This document shows, in pieces, positions 18,234 to 28,019 of a stretch of 64,000 nt of DNA. The stretch comes from Alcanivoracaceae bacterium (GTDB taxonomy: Bacteria; Pseudomonadota; Gammaproteobacteria; Xanthomonadales; Marinicellaceae). Position numbers and translations under genes: made by a program. The stretch is taken from NCBI GenBank assembly GCA_016744455.1, contig JADGEI010000001.1:326504-390503 (forward strand), read 5' to 3'. A model generated the notes under the pieces. That model ran no database searches. It saw nothing but the letters and a program-made list of their open reading frames with translations, and was not told the origin of the DNA. The stretch's first letter is position 1; each line of letters begins with the position of its first letter.

Positions 18234-19892
18234 TTAGGTCCAAACCAACTTGTTTTTACCATTGTTCTTACCGTAATACATACGCTCATCTGCAAATTTT
18301 AACGCTTTTTCAATAAGTGGTTGTTCAGAATTACTGACCATTCCAAGTGTGGCAGTAACTTCAAGTTGTTGACTCACTTTATTCCAATCATAAATTTGGA
18401 TAGTTTTACGAATTCGATTGAATATAGATTGTGCGATTTCATCATTATTATCTTTTATTAGAATAATAAATTCTTCACCACCATATCGGAAAAACGTATC
18501 ATGCTCTCTAATGTTATCTTTAATAATAGTAGAAATAATTTGTAATACACTGTCCCCAATGGCATGTGAAAAATTATCATTGATTTTTTTGAAGTCATCA
18601 ATATCCAGCATGGCTAAATGATTACTTTGTTTTTGAGTGCTGTTTTTTTGCCAATTGTCAGCTAATATTCTGTCTAATTGTCGTCGATTTCCAGCACCTG
18701 TTAGGTGATCGTGCATAGAGTCATGTTCTAATTGGCAGGCTTGTTTTTGAAAATGCTCTGATTTGTTTCTTGAGTTTTCTAGTTCAATGGATAGTTTATT
18801 TACTTCTACTTGATTGAGTATGTTAGTTTTATGTGTTTCTTTGTACAAATCTTGGAAAAGCTTCTGATAGTAATACGCTTTTTTATACTCTTTTTTTGTG
18901 GCATTTATACTCGCATTAAGTTCGTAAACACTGGCAAGAAGTGAGCGAAAACCATTGATTTTACAAATTCTAGTGGCCTCATGAATTTGCAATAACGCAT
19001 CATTCGATAATTGATTTTGATTGATTTTGGCTAGATCAATAAGGCATCGGACGATGTATTCTTGTTCTTGTTGTTTCCTAAAGGCCTCTAATGCTTTTTC
19101 AAGTAATTTTTTGGCGTTAATGAAATTCCTTTTTTTGAACTCTATATGTCCTAGGCCTGCTCGTGCTTGAGCAACTTGCGCAAAGTTATTTTCAGTTGTT
19201 GCTAAATTCATGGCTTTTTCAAAGGACTGTTTAGCTTCAGTTAGCTGCCCTTTTTTAGATAATATTTGTGCAATTCCATTGAGAATAGTGGCTTGTGCAT
19301 TTAAATCGCTTCCATCATCAATGATATCTAATGCCATTTGATTATACTTTTGTGCCGTATCGTAATCTTCAACTTGTTGGTAAATGTTAGCTAAATTATG
19401 TAATGTATAAGTAGGTAATAAAGGGTTGTTGAGTTCATATTTTATTGCTAAACTTCGGTGATAATATAAAACAGCACGTGGTAAATCACCTATTTTTTCA
19501 TGAACTATTCCAATATTGTTTAAAACAATATGCTCGGTATTTGGATCAGGGTGTTTTTTAAATAGAGTGAGTAAACCTTCTAGCTTGCTTTTAGCCGCTG
19601 CTAAATCGCCTTTAGCTAAACAAATACTGGCTTGTGCATTTTGGCACTTAATTAACCCTTGATGATTTTGGAGCCTAGCATAGATGGATAAGGCCTGAGA
19701 ATAAAGCTTACCGGATTCTAAATAGTTACTTTGGCGAAAGTAAATTTCAGCCATGGTTTTATAGATTTCTGCGAGAGGTAATTGAGTAGCTTTGTCATTT
19801 GTTTTTGCTGTTTTTTGTAAAACAGCAAGTCGTGCTTCTAACACGGTAAGAGTCGAATAACTTCCTGTTGATTTATTAGTAACTTCTTTCAT
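18234..19892 (-). CDS. TPR-domain diguanylate cyclase (GGDEF)
   Basis: This 552-residue protein should make cyclic di-GMP. The N-terminal 350 residues are tandem tetratricopeptide repeats (for example LPLAEIYKTMAEIYFRQSNYLESG), followed by a coiled segment. The C-terminal GGDEF domain (about 385-552) has DHLTGAGNRRQL, an intact GGEEF active site and an RxxD inhibitory site (REHD, five residues before GGEEF). It should therefore be active and subject to product inhibition. No transmembrane segment is visible, so it is probably cytoplasmic and controlled by a protein partner bound to the TPRs. The HD-GYP and PilZ proteins in this window are possible parts of the same signalling network. Confidence 0.92.
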   Translation of the reverse strand: MKEVTNKSTGSYSTLTVLEARLAVLQKTAKTNDKATQLPLAEIYKTMAEIYFRQSNYLESGKLYSQALSIYARLQNHQGLIKCQNAQASICLAKGDLAAAKSKLEGLLTLFKKHPDPNTEHIVLNNIGIVHEKIGDLPRAVLYYHRSLAIKYELNNPLLPTYTLHNLANIYQQVEDYDTAQKYNQMALDIIDDGSDLNAQATILNGIAQILSKKGQLTEAKQSFEKAMNLATTENNFAQVAQARAGLGHIEFKKRNFINAKKLLEKALEAFRKQQEQEYIVRCLIDLAKINQNQLSNDALLQIHEATRICKINGFRSLLASVYELNASINATKKEYKKAYYYQKLFQDLYKETHKTNILNQVEVNKLSIELENSRNKSEHFQKQACQLEHDSMHDHLTGAGNRRQLDRILADNWQKNSTQKQSNHLAMLDIDDFKKINDNFSHAIGDSVLQIISTIIKDNIREHDTFFRYGGEEFIILIKDNNDEIAQSIFNRIRKTIQIYDWNKVSQQLEVTATLGMVSNSEQPLIEKALKFADERMYYGKNNGKNKLVWT

Positions 19893-20008
19893 AAATTTAC
19901 TTTTCGTTTTATTTCGATGAGAAATCAGAAGAATTATAACAGATATTCACAGACTATACATGTTTAAACTCAATGATACACTTTGAGCTATTTAATATCA
20001 TATTAAAT

Positions 20009-20044
20009 TATACTGTACCTTTTCAGTACTGTTTAAAGTATAAT
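20009..20044 (+). promoter_or_regulatory. Candidate suf promoter and operator with nested inverted repeats
   Basis: A TATAAT box (20039-20044) ends only six bases before the regulator's ATG at 20051. Around it are TATACT (20009-20014) mirrored by AGTATA (20037-20042), the palindrome CAGTACTG (20024-20031), and TACTG (20011-20015) mirrored by CAGTA (20024-20028). Rrf2 regulators often repress their own promoters, so this is a plausible autoregulatory site. If the TATAAT is used, the mRNA would be nearly leaderless. Confidence 0.5.
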
Positions 20045-20050
20045 GTGCCA

Positions 20051-20497
20051 ATGTTAAAGATTTCAAAATTAACTGATTACGCAACAGCTGTTGTATTGTT
20101 TTTGCAAGAGGGTGAGAATCTACAATCAACAGATTCCATTGCCACAGGTATTGGTTTGGAAGTCCCAACTGTAAGCAAGGTTTTAAAGTTGCTAACAAAA
20201 GCAAATATATTGAGTTCATTTCGTGGTGTAAATGGCGGTTATAAATTGGTTAAAAGTATTGCTGATGTCTCTCTTTATGATGTAATTGCTGCTATAGAAG
20301 GTGGTACAGCTATAACCGAATGCACTAAGACGGATAGTTTATGCTCCCAAGAACAAGCATGTGATACGCGATCAGGGTGGCAACAAGTTAATGATGATAT
20401 CAAAAAAATATTGTTAAAAATGACAATACAACGTATGGCTGAGCTCAATGGAGCCTCACAGCCTGATATTAAAATAATGGTAAAAGATTATGTCTGA
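20051..20497 (+). CDS. Rrf2-family iron-sulfur regulator heading the suf operon
   Basis: This is a 148-residue Rrf2 winged-helix regulator of the IscR type. The N-terminal helix-turn-helix (about 1-60) begins [15 protein letters not shown], a common start for the 'SUF system Fe-S cluster assembly regulator' family. Three cysteines in [16 protein letters not shown] (spacing C-X6-C-X5-C) are the expected [2Fe-2S] ligands. The ATG at 20051 is preferred over an in-frame start at 19973, because the extra 26 residues are not conserved and the TATAAT at 20039 would lie inside them. The gene overlaps sufB by 8 bp. It likely represses suf when Fe-S is sufficient. Confidence 0.92.
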   Translation: MLKISKLTDYATAVVLFLQEGENLQSTDSIATGIGLEVPTVSKVLKLLTKANILSSFRGVNGGYKLVKSIADVSLYDVIAAIEGGTAITECTKTDSLCSQEQACDTRSGWQQVNDDIKKILLKMTIQRMAELNGASQPDIKIMVKDYV

Positions 20498-21995
20498 ACA
20501 AGCAACAGATAAAAAACAGGATAATTTCCAACAAGAGAATGCTGAAGTTCACAAGCGAGTGGCACAATCCTATAAAGATGGTTTTGTAACTGATATTGAA
20601 TCGGATACATTTCCTCCTGGATTAAACGAGGGTGTTATTCGGGCTATTTCAGCTAAAAAAGAAGAGCCCAAATGGTTATTGGATTGGCGGTTAAAAGCTT
20701 ACGCTAAGTGGCTGACAATGGAACAGCCGAATTGGGCAAAACTAAATATCCCTGAAATTGACTTCAATGCCATTTCTTATTTTTCTTCACCTAAAAGCGA
20801 CGAAAACGCGCCTGAAACTATTGACGATGTCGATCCAAAATTATTGGAAACTTATGCAAAATTAGGCGTACCTTTACACGAACAAGAAATACTAGCAGGA
20901 GTAAAAACCAAGAAAACGCCAGTTGCTGTTGATGTGGTTTTTGATTCAGTTTCAGTAACTACAACGTTTAAAAAAGAGCTCAAATCTGCTGGAGTGATAT
21001 TCTGTTCATTTTCTGAAGCTGTTAAAGATCATCCGGATCTAGTAAAAAAATATTTGGGCAAAGTTGTACCCATTGGTGATAACTACTTTTCAGCTCTTAA
21101 TGCTGCAGTATTCAGTGATGGTTCATTTGTCTATATTCCAAAAAATACCCGTTGTCCAATGGAATTATCTACATATTTTCGCATCAATGAAATGAATACA
21201 GGGCAATTTGAACGCACTTTAATCATTGCTGATGATGGTGCTGAAGTCAGTTATCTTGAAGGTTGTACAGCACCAATGCGAGACGAAAACCAATTGCATG
21301 CAGCTGTGGTTGAACTCTTTATCTTGGACAATGCCAAAATTAAATACTCAACCGTTCAAAACTGGTATCCTGGTGATGAAAACGGCAAAGGTGGTATTTA
21401 TAATTTTGTAACCAAGCGAGCAGCTTGTAATGGTGTTAACGCCAAAGTATCGTGGACACAAGTTGAAACAGGTTCTGCCATTACATGGAAATACCCAAGC
21501 TGTATACTGCGAGGAGACAATTCACGCGGTGAGTTTTATTCAGTAGCCTTAACCAATAATTACCAACAAGCCGATACAGGCACAAAAATGATTCACTTGG
21601 GTAAGAATACAAAAAGCACGATTATCTCCAAAGGGATTTCTGCAGGAAAAAGCCACAATACTTATAGAGGGCTTGTACGCATTTCAAAAAAAGCAAATGG
21701 CTCTCGTAATCACACACAATGTGATTCATTATTGATCGGAAAAAATTGCGGTGCGCACACCTTTCCCTATATTGAGTGTTCAAATCCTACTGCACAATTA
21801 GAACACGAAGCGACAACTTCAAAAATTTCTGAAGACCAATTGTTTTACTGTAAACAAAGAGGTATTTCAGAAGAAGATGCTACATCAATGATCGTCGATG
21901 GCTTTTGTAAAGAAGTATTTAAAGAATTACCAATGGAATTTGCTGTAGAAGCGAAAGCTTTACTAGATATTTCATTAGAAGGTGCTGTAGGTTAG
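20490..21995 (+). CDS. sufB: SufB, Fe-S cluster scaffold subunit
   Basis: This 501-residue SufB forms the SufBCD scaffold on which Fe-S clusters are assembled. The long beta-helix core carries [18 protein letters not shown] and [15 protein letters not shown], typical SufB strands. The C-terminal [18 protein letters not shown] helix contacts SufC. It is complete (E. coli 495). It overlaps the upstream regulator by 8 bp. Unlike a usual suf operon it is separated from sufC by about 330 bp of tandem repeat and hairpin DNA. Confidence 0.97.
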   Translation: MSEQATDKKQDNFQQENAEVHKRVAQSYKDGFVTDIESDTFPPGLNEGVIRAISAKKEEPKWLLDWRLKAYAKWLTMEQPNWAKLNIPEIDFNAISYFSSPKSDENAPETIDDVDPKLLETYAKLGVPLHEQEILAGVKTKKTPVAVDVVFDSVSVTTTFKKELKSAGVIFCSFSEAVKDHPDLVKKYLGKVVPIGDNYFSALNAAVFSDGSFVYIPKNTRCPMELSTYFRINEMNTGQFERTLIIADDGAEVSYLEGCTAPMRDENQLHAAVVELFILDNAKIKYSTVQNWYPGDENGKGGIYNFVTKRAACNGVNAKVSWTQVETGSAITWKYPSCILRGDNSRGEFYSVALTNNYQQADTGTKMIHLGKNTKSTIISKGISAGKSHNTYRGLVRISKKANGSRNHTQCDSLLIGKNCGAHTFPYIECSNPTAQLEHEATTSKISEDQLFYCKQRGISEEDATSMIVDGFCKEVFKELPMEFAVEAKALLDISLEGAVG

Positions 21996-22022
21996 TAAAA
22001 CATGGATTCCTGCTCTCGCTTA

Positions 22023-22214
22023 GGCTCGGCTGGAATGACGAATTTAAGAAAGGCTCGGCTGGAATGACGAATTTAAGAAAGGCTCGGCTGGAATGACAAA
22101 TTTAATAAAGGCTCGGCTGGAATGACAAATTTAATAAAGGCTCGGCTGGAATGACAAATTTAAGAAAGGCTCGGCTGGAATGACAAATTTAATAAAGGCT
22201 CGGTTGGAATGACA
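22023..22214. repeat. 29-bp tandem repeat array (six full units plus a partial) inside the suf operon
   Basis: Six abutting 29-bp units begin at 22023, 22052, 22081, 22110, 22139 and 22168, with a partial seventh at 22197-22214. Each begins GGCTCGGCTGGAATGAC and continues with an AT-rich half. Units differ at only two positions (GACG or GACA; AAGAAA or AATAAA), and the partial unit has GGTTGG. The array is flanked on the left by TGGATTCCTGCTCTCGC and on the right by GTCATCCTCGCGAACGCGAG, which resemble a REP-type intergenic element. The array looks like an internal expansion of such an element. Confidence 0.95.
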
Positions 22215-22227
22215 GGCTTTTTGTCAT

Positions 22228-22243
22228 CCTCGCGAACGCGAGG
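22228..22243 (+). repeat. REP-like GC-rich hairpin upstream of sufC
   Basis: CCTCGCG-AA-CGCGAGG is a perfect 7-bp inverted repeat followed by GTTTTG. It closes the repeat array. It could act as a partial terminator or mRNA-stability hairpin between sufB and sufC. Confidence 0.7.
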
Positions 22244-22324
22244 GTTTTGAGCTTTAAATAGAACTGGATGCCCATATTCACGTGAATGGCAAAAAAGAAT
22301 GAGAAAATAATAAAAGAAATAACT

Positions 22325-23065
22325 ATGCTAAATATAAAAAACATACACGCCCAGGTTGGCGATAACAAAATTCTAAAAGGCCTAAACCTTGAAATCAAAC
22401 CAGGTGAAGTCCATGCTATCATGGGACCAAATGGTGCAGGGAAATCAACATTGGGCAATGTTCTTGCAGGAATGGAAAAAGTTGAAGTAACTCACGGAGG
22501 AGTTGATTTTTTAGGCAAAGACTTACTTGACCTGGAGATTGAAGAACGCGCTGCGGAAGGCATTTTCTTAGCCTTTCAATATCCTGTAGAAATACCTGGT
22601 GTTAACAACATGTATTTCTTGCGTGCTGCTTTAAATGCTCAATTGAAATATCGTGGTCAACCAGAGATGAATTCATCAGTTTTTCTTAAATTGGTTCGTG
22701 AAAAAATTAAGCTGATGAATATGCGTGATGATTTATTGCGCAGGCCTGTTAATGAAGGTTTTTCAGGTGGTGAAAAAAAACGCAATGAGATATTTCAGAT
22801 GAGTATTTTAGAGCCTAAATTGGCGATTCTTGATGAGACCGATTCTGGCTTAGATATAGATGCACTAAAAATTGTAGCCGACGGAGTAAACCAATTACGT
22901 AATGAAGACCGTTCATTTATTGTGATCACCCACTATCAAAGATTATTAGATTATATCGTTCCTGACTTCGTACATGTACTAGCCGATGGCAAGATAGTGC
23001 GTTCAGGTGATAAGTCACTGGCTTTAGAACTGGAAGAAACAGGTTATGGCTGGCTGGATAAATAA
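22325..23065 (+). CDS. sufC: SufC, ATPase of the SufBCD complex
   Basis: This is a 246-residue ABC-type ATPase that powers the SufBCD scaffold. Walker A is GPNGAGKST, the signature is [10 protein letters not shown] and Walker B is [14 protein letters not shown]. The ATG at 22325 gives the usual N-terminus [11 protein letters not shown]. An upstream in-frame ATG at 22286 would add 13 non-conserved lysine-rich residues. The length matches E. coli SufC (248). The following sufD starts 2 bp after the stop. Confidence 0.96.
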   Translation: MLNIKNIHAQVGDNKILKGLNLEIKPGEVHAIMGPNGAGKSTLGNVLAGMEKVEVTHGGVDFLGKDLLDLEIEERAAEGIFLAFQYPVEIPGVNNMYFLRAALNAQLKYRGQPEMNSSVFLKLVREKIKLMNMRDDLLRRPVNEGFSGGEKKRNEIFQMSILEPKLAILDETDSGLDIDALKIVADGVNQLRNEDRSFIVITHYQRLLDYIVPDFVHVLADGKIVRSGDKSLALELEETGYGWLDK

Positions 23066-23067
23066 CT

Positions 23068-24294
23068 ATGTTTACTAATCCAATTAATCTGGTTTTTGAA
23101 AAACTAACACAACAATTAGATGAACCAAAGTGGTTACAACAAAAACGTCAGCAAGCATTAAAAAACTACCAAGACTTTGGTTTACCAACACGTAAATCTG
23201 AATTGTGGAAATACACCGATGTCAAACGTCTCGAAAGACTTGAACCTGTCACAGATATAGCTGGATCGGTGTCGGTACCCTTTTTAGGCAATGATCCATC
23301 AGTAAATGAAGCATCTCAATATAAAAAGGGTGCTGACCCCATAAAAAAAGAAGAAATGTTCCTTTTTACCATTAACAGTGAGTTACCCAAAGATACGACA
23401 ATACTCAATATCGCTGAAGTGGATGAATCTAGTTCGTACAAATTACAAACAGACAAAGAGCGAGTATTTGTTGAACTAAATATGGCAATGTTAAACTCTG
23501 GGTTTGAATTGTCTATTCCTGCCAATTCAGAATTGAAATTGCACATACAATACCAACAAGTTTCTGCTGATTGGGAAAATATCCGAACAATTATAAATGT
23601 GGGACAAAATTCTACCTTAGACTTAACTGAAAGTTATGACTATGATTGTCGCATCAATCATGTGGCGATTATTAATGCTGAAGATAACACAACGTTAAAA
23701 TTACAATCGCATAAGTTATTGGCTAAAACAGCAGCTTTAATTCATTATTCAAAGATTAATTGTGCGAAAAATGTCAACATTCAACAATGTACAATTAATA
23801 ACAATGCCTATTTGTCGCACACTATACAAGATGTGGATTTTAATGGCGAACACTGTCACTTTAAAACCTCATCAATTAATGTCACTTATGACAGTTGCCA
23901 CATTGCTGAGAACATTCAAACCAATCATAATGTTGGCAATTGCAAGAGTGAAGTTATCAAGCGTTCATTGGCAACTGATAAAGGCCAAGTAGCGATTAAT
24001 GCCAAAGCTGTAGTTAGTATCGGTGCAGATGGCAGTGATATAGCTCAAAGCTTAAAGAATATTTTATTGTCCGATGATGCCAAAATTTATTCACGCCCAG
24101 AGCTTGAAATTAATACCGATGATGTGATTGCAGCTCATGGTTCTACTATTGGTGAATTGGATGATTTATCATTAACTTATCTGCGTTCTCGTGGAATTCC
24201 CAAAGAACAAGCCAAGTTTATGTTAATAGAATCCTTTTTACAAGATGCCAATATTTTTAAAACGGAAGATTTTTTAGATAGAATTGAATTATAG
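23068..24294 (+). CDS. sufD: SufD, Fe-S scaffold partner of SufB
   Basis: This 408-residue SufB paralog completes SufBCD. The conserved histidine region is in VIAAHGSTIGELD, and the C-terminal helix is YLRSRGIPKEQAKFMLIESF. It is more divergent than SufB, as is normal for SufD. The N-terminal helical segment (about 1-100) is also typical. It is tightly packed between sufC (2 bp) and sufS (9 bp). Confidence 0.95.
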   Translation: MFTNPINLVFEKLTQQLDEPKWLQQKRQQALKNYQDFGLPTRKSELWKYTDVKRLERLEPVTDIAGSVSVPFLGNDPSVNEASQYKKGADPIKKEEMFLFTINSELPKDTTILNIAEVDESSSYKLQTDKERVFVELNMAMLNSGFELSIPANSELKLHIQYQQVSADWENIRTIINVGQNSTLDLTESYDYDCRINHVAIINAEDNTTLKLQSHKLLAKTAALIHYSKINCAKNVNIQQCTINNNAYLSHTIQDVDFNGEHCHFKTSSINVTYDSCHIAENIQTNHNVGNCKSEVIKRSLATDKGQVAINAKAVVSIGADGSDIAQSLKNILLSDDAKIYSRPELEINTDDVIAAHGSTIGELDDLSLTYLRSRGIPKEQAKFMLIESFLQDANIFKTEDFLDRIEL

Positions 24295-24303
24295 AGAGAT
24301 AAC

Positions 24304-25506
24304 GTGAACAGAAAAGATTTCCCTTGCCTTGATGTAAAAGTCCACAATAAGCCCTTGGTCTATTTTGACAATGCAGCAACAGCGCAACGACCACAATCTG
24401 TAATTGATGCGATAAATCATTATTACAATAAAACCAATGCCAATGTTCACCGAGGTGTGCATACACTTAGTGGCGATGCCACAGATTTATTTGAAGCAGC
24501 GCGTGAATCTATGGCAACACTATTGAATTCTCCCAGCGAGAAGAACTTGATTTTTACCCGTGGTTGTACAGAAAGTGTCAATTTAGTTGCCCAAACTTTT
24601 GCACGCTCAAGAATATCCAAAGGCGATGAACTGATTGTTTCTGAAATGGAACACCATTCAAATATTGTTCCTTGGCAATTATTGTGCGAACAAACTGGGG
24701 CGATTCTTAAAGTTTTACCATTTAACGACAATGGCGAGCTACAAATTGAATTATTGAATGACTTAATTACTGATAAAACCAAAATGATGGCAGTTGTTCA
24801 TGCATCCAACTCTTTGGGTACAATTAATCCCGTTAAGCAAATCGTTAAAATTGCTCATGCTAGAAATGTACCTGTATTAGTAGATGGTGCGCAAGCAATG
24901 CCGCATATTAAAGTGGATGTACAGGATTTAGATTGTGATTTTTACACCGTTTCAGGCCACAAAATGTACGGACCCACAGGTATAGGAATGTTGTATGGTA
25001 AAATGGAACACTTACAAGCCATGCCCCCTTATCACGGTGGTGGTGAAATGATTAGTCATGTAACCTTTGAAAAGACTGTTTACAACGCTGTACCCGCTAA
25101 ATTTGAAGCAGGGACTCCCAATATAGCAGGTGCCATCGGCCTCGGTGCTGCAGCTGACTATATATTGAGGCATAGCATAGAACATATACACAAAGCCGAT
25201 ACCGAATTATTGAACTATGCAACAGAAAAATTATTAAAAGTTGACGGTCTACGCATAATCGGAACAGCCAAACACAAAGTTTCAGTTATTTCATTCACAT
25301 TAAAAGACGTACATCCACATGATTTGGGTACAATTCTTGATCACTACGGAATCGCCATTCGTACAGGACATCACTGTACGATGCCTGCGATCAAACATTT
25401 CAATGTACCTGCAACGGCTAGAGCATCTTTCGCTTTCTATAACACTAAAGCAGAAATTGATTATTTTATTGAAAGTTTGGATAAAGCCAGAGAAATGTTT
25501 CTCTAG
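24304..25506 (+). CDS. sufS: SufS, group II cysteine desulfurase
   Basis: This is a 400-residue PLP enzyme that takes sulfur from cysteine for cluster assembly. The PLP lysine is Lys220 in SGHKMYGP. The catalytic cysteine is Cys358 in GHHCTMPAI, in the short loop typical of group II. The start is GTG at 24304, after GAGAGATAAC. No sufE, sufU or sufA follows, so a sulfur acceptor must be encoded elsewhere. It is the last gene of the operon seen here. Confidence 0.96.
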   Translation: MNRKDFPCLDVKVHNKPLVYFDNAATAQRPQSVIDAINHYYNKTNANVHRGVHTLSGDATDLFEAARESMATLLNSPSEKNLIFTRGCTESVNLVAQTFARSRISKGDELIVSEMEHHSNIVPWQLLCEQTGAILKVLPFNDNGELQIELLNDLITDKTKMMAVVHASNSLGTINPVKQIVKIAHARNVPVLVDGAQAMPHIKVDVQDLDCDFYTVSGHKMYGPTGIGMLYGKMEHLQAMPPYHGGGEMISHVTFEKTVYNAVPAKFEAGTPNIAGAIGLGAAADYILRHSIEHIHKADTELLNYATEKLLKVDGLRIIGTAKHKVSVISFTLKDVHPHDLGTILDHYGIAIRTGHHCTMPAIKHFNVPATARASFAFYNTKAEIDYFIESLDKAREMFL

Positions 25507-25884
25507 TGTTGTCTAGATTTCTTCGTTTATCTCTTCATAACTAGATTTTTAGAAATATACACGTAAAGTACATGAGAATAAATTGTTAGGTAAGTTAATA
25601 ATCTGTGACTGTTGGTAATTTGGTTAAGCTAAAGTGTGTCATCGGGGCCTTTTAAGCTCTTTGTTTTACTGTCCAAAAATTGTGTAAAACATATTAATTG
25701 TGTACTTTACATTATTATACCGCCGGGTTAATAGTAAATCATATTTAATAAATGCGATCAAATCTATATAGATAAATACATTTTCATTTTGTACACTAAT
25801 GTTTTAAAAAAAATTTAATTAATTTGGCATCTTTTACAAATAAATGGCGTATTATATTAAGTAATCAAAAAATTAGGAACAACT
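25507..25884. other. 378-bp non-coding gap between sufS and a lipoprotein gene
   Basis: No coding region is supported. The gap holds the structured repeat at 25706-25738. An AGGAA Shine-Dalgarno sequence precedes the lipoprotein ATG. No classical terminator for the suf operon was seen. Confidence 0.5.
25706..25738. repeat. Structured dispersed repeat, copy A
   Basis: The core CCGCCGGGTTAATAG (25720-25734) matches copy B at 58170-58209. Over 25711-25734 the two copies agree at 22 of 24 positions. Here TTTAC (25706-25710) plus TATTA (25713-25717) pair with TAATA (25729-25733) plus GTAAA (25734-25738), with a 2-base bulge. ACC/GGT can pair inside the loop. In copy B the outer stem has different bases but still pairs. 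Confidence 0.6.
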
Positions 25885-26640
25885 ATGAAAAAAATAATTA
25901 TACTAGTTATGTTAACAATATTGTTAACTGCGTGTGGTAATGATAGTACAACTAACATAAACAGCGAGTTAAATTCATCTACTGATACTCAAGAAACAGT
26001 TAAAGTGAGTAGTTCTAAGTTATCAAAGTTTTTAACAGAATCAACAATTTGTGATGTCATTAGTGTTGAAAGTATACAAAAAGCATTTAACTCTTCAGCT
26101 GATATTAAAGTTGAAGGAAACGCTAACCGCTATTCTTCTGGCGTAACATGTAGCTATACATGGGAACGCGCTGATGCGAAAGAGCGTGAAGATAAATTTG
26201 TCAATTATATGATCGATCAAATGCAAGGTAAGGTAGAAAAAGTCTCTATGCGTCAACGCACTACTGAACATAATTTTTCAGTAAGATTGGAAGAACATAA
26301 TGGACAAGCCGATTATTTTGTACCAACTAAGTTAACTGAGGAACAATTACAAAAACAAATTGTAGAAGCAAAAAAACGTGCAGATGAACGTTTATCAGCA
26401 GAACAAAAGAAAGTTGCTGGTGATATGGCTGGGAAAATGATGGAAAAAATGTTGAGGCAAAATAACCAAAATGAAGAGGTTTCTGGTGTAGGCGATAAAG
26501 CATATTGGTCATCTGTAGCTGGTGGTGGATTAAATGTACTCTCAGGAAATACCAAAATGTTTATTTCTCTAATGATAGGTGACACAAAAGAAGAAGATAT
26601 ACAGAATGCTAGTAAGATAGGAAGATTAATTTTGGATTAG
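25885..26640 (+). CDS. Putative lipoprotein, unknown function
   Basis: This is a 251-residue protein with a lipoprotein signal peptide. A basic start (MKK) and hydrophobic stretch lead to the lipobox LLTAC (Cys17), followed by a serine/threonine-rich linker. After that comes a domain with cysteines at ICDV and TCSYTW, a charged helical stretch (about 150-195) and GVGDKAYWSSVAGGG. I do not recognise the family. The residue after Cys17 is Gly, not Asp, which in E. coli rules would favour outer-membrane sorting. It is a single gene with an AGGAA ribosome-binding site. Confidence 0.75.
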   Translation: MKKIIILVMLTILLTACGNDSTTNINSELNSSTDTQETVKVSSSKLSKFLTESTICDVISVESIQKAFNSSADIKVEGNANRYSSGVTCSYTWERADAKEREDKFVNYMIDQMQGKVEKVSMRQRTTEHNFSVRLEEHNGQADYFVPTKLTEEQLQKQIVEAKKRADERLSAEQKKVAGDMAGKMMEKMLRQNNQNEEVSGVGDKAYWSSVAGGGLNVLSGNTKMFISLMIGDTKEEDIQNASKIGRLILD

Positions 26641-26825
26641 ATGACAAATTACAGGTAAGAGAAGGTGTTTTTTATTGTATTTGCACTTAATTATGCTGAA
26701 ATATGATGCTCCCTCGCTAAGAAAACTTTCTCAGTCAAGTACTTATTAGTAAATATGTTTGTTTAATAAAGGTGGTTAATTTATAATTACATCAATTAAA
26801 AGCTTGTAGTTTCTATTAGAAAAAA

Positions 26826-28001
26826 ATGACAAAAAATACCTATATTATCGGAGCAAAACGCACAGCCATTGGTTCTTTTCAAGGCCAGTTTGCTAATACT
26901 ACTTCACCAAAACTAGCTGCAGCTGCTATTCAATCGGCTATTAAGCAAGCTGGAACAAGCCAAATAGACGAAGCATTAATTGGCTGTGTCCTTCCAGCTG
27001 GGGTAGGGCAGGCACCTGCACGACAAGCTGTATTGGGAGCTGGTTTATCCAAGTCTATTGTTTGTACAACAGTTAATAAAGTGTGTGGTTCAGGGATGAA
27101 GACTGTTATGTTGGCTCATGATTCGATTAAGGCTGGATCTGCTGATATTGTTCTAGCTGGAGGGATGGAATCCATGACTTTAGCTCCATATATGTTACCA
27201 AAAGCAAGAAGTGGTTACCGTATGGGACATGGGCAAACGTTGGACCATATGTTTTTTGATGGGTTACAAAACCCTTATGACAATAATATGATGGGAGTCT
27301 TTGCAGAGGGTTGTGCGGACAAATACAGTTTTAGCCGAGAAGAGCAAGATGAATTTTCTGCTGAGTCAGTTAGGCGTTCAATGTCTGCGATGCAATCAGG
27401 TGCATTTGCGGATGAAATAGCTGAAGTTACCGTTGTTAATCGCCGAATTGAGACTGTAGTTAATGAAGACGAAGAACCTCCACGTTGTAATATAGATAAA
27501 ATTCCAACCTTGAGACCAGCCTTTAAACGCGAAAATGGTACTGTTACTGCTGCTAATGCTTCAAAAATATCTGATGGTGCTGCAGTGATGATAATAGCTA
27601 GTGAAGAGGCTATTACTGATAAAAATTTGATGCCTCTTGCTAAAATTGTAGGTCATACAACTTTCGCTCATGAACCAGAATGGTTTACTACTGCTCCGGT
27701 TTCTGCGATGCAAAAACTTATGAGAAAGCTAGATTGGGCGGTTGAAGATGTTGATTTGTTTGAAATTAATGAAGCCTTTGCAGTAGTTACAATGGCAGCT
27801 ATGCAAGATTTGAATATTCCCCATGAAAAAGTTAATATAAATGGAGGTGCTTGTGCACTAGGGCATCCAATTGGTGCTTCAGGAACTAGAATATTAGTGA
27901 CATTATTGTATGCACTTAGAAAAAAAGGACTTAAGCGCGGCATTGCGAGCCTGTGCATTGGTGGTGGAGAAGCGACAGCTGTTGCAATCGAAATTGTTTA
28001 A
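26826..28001 (+). CDS. Acetyl-CoA C-acetyltransferase (thiolase II family)
   Basis: This is a 391-residue thiolase that condenses or cleaves acyl-CoA units. The nucleophilic cysteine is Cys87 (NKVCGSGMK), with the catalytic His347 (GHPIGASG) and Cys377 (LCIGGGEA). Length and motifs fit biosynthetic acetoacetyl-CoA thiolases (AtoB/PhaA type). No partner reductase or beta-oxidation gene is adjacent, so the pathway is open. A small membrane-protein gene follows after 18 bp. Confidence 0.93.
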   Translation: MTKNTYIIGAKRTAIGSFQGQFANTTSPKLAAAAIQSAIKQAGTSQIDEALIGCVLPAGVGQAPARQAVLGAGLSKSIVCTTVNKVCGSGMKTVMLAHDSIKAGSADIVLAGGMESMTLAPYMLPKARSGYRMGHGQTLDHMFFDGLQNPYDNNMMGVFAEGCADKYSFSREEQDEFSAESVRRSMSAMQSGAFADEIAEVTVVNRRIETVVNEDEEPPRCNIDKIPTLRPAFKRENGTVTAANASKISDGAAVMIIASEEAITDKNLMPLAKIVGHTTFAHEPEWFTTAPVSAMQKLMRKLDWAVEDVDLFEINEAFAVVTMAAMQDLNIPHEKVNINGGACALGHPIGASGTRILVTLLYALRKKGLKRGIASLCIGGGEATAVAIEIV

Positions 28002-28019
28002 ATTCTGGAGCTTATCCCT

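Noticed and set aside
22023-22214. CRISPR array
   Set aside because: Units abut directly with no variable spacers and there are no cas genes; this is a tandem repeat.
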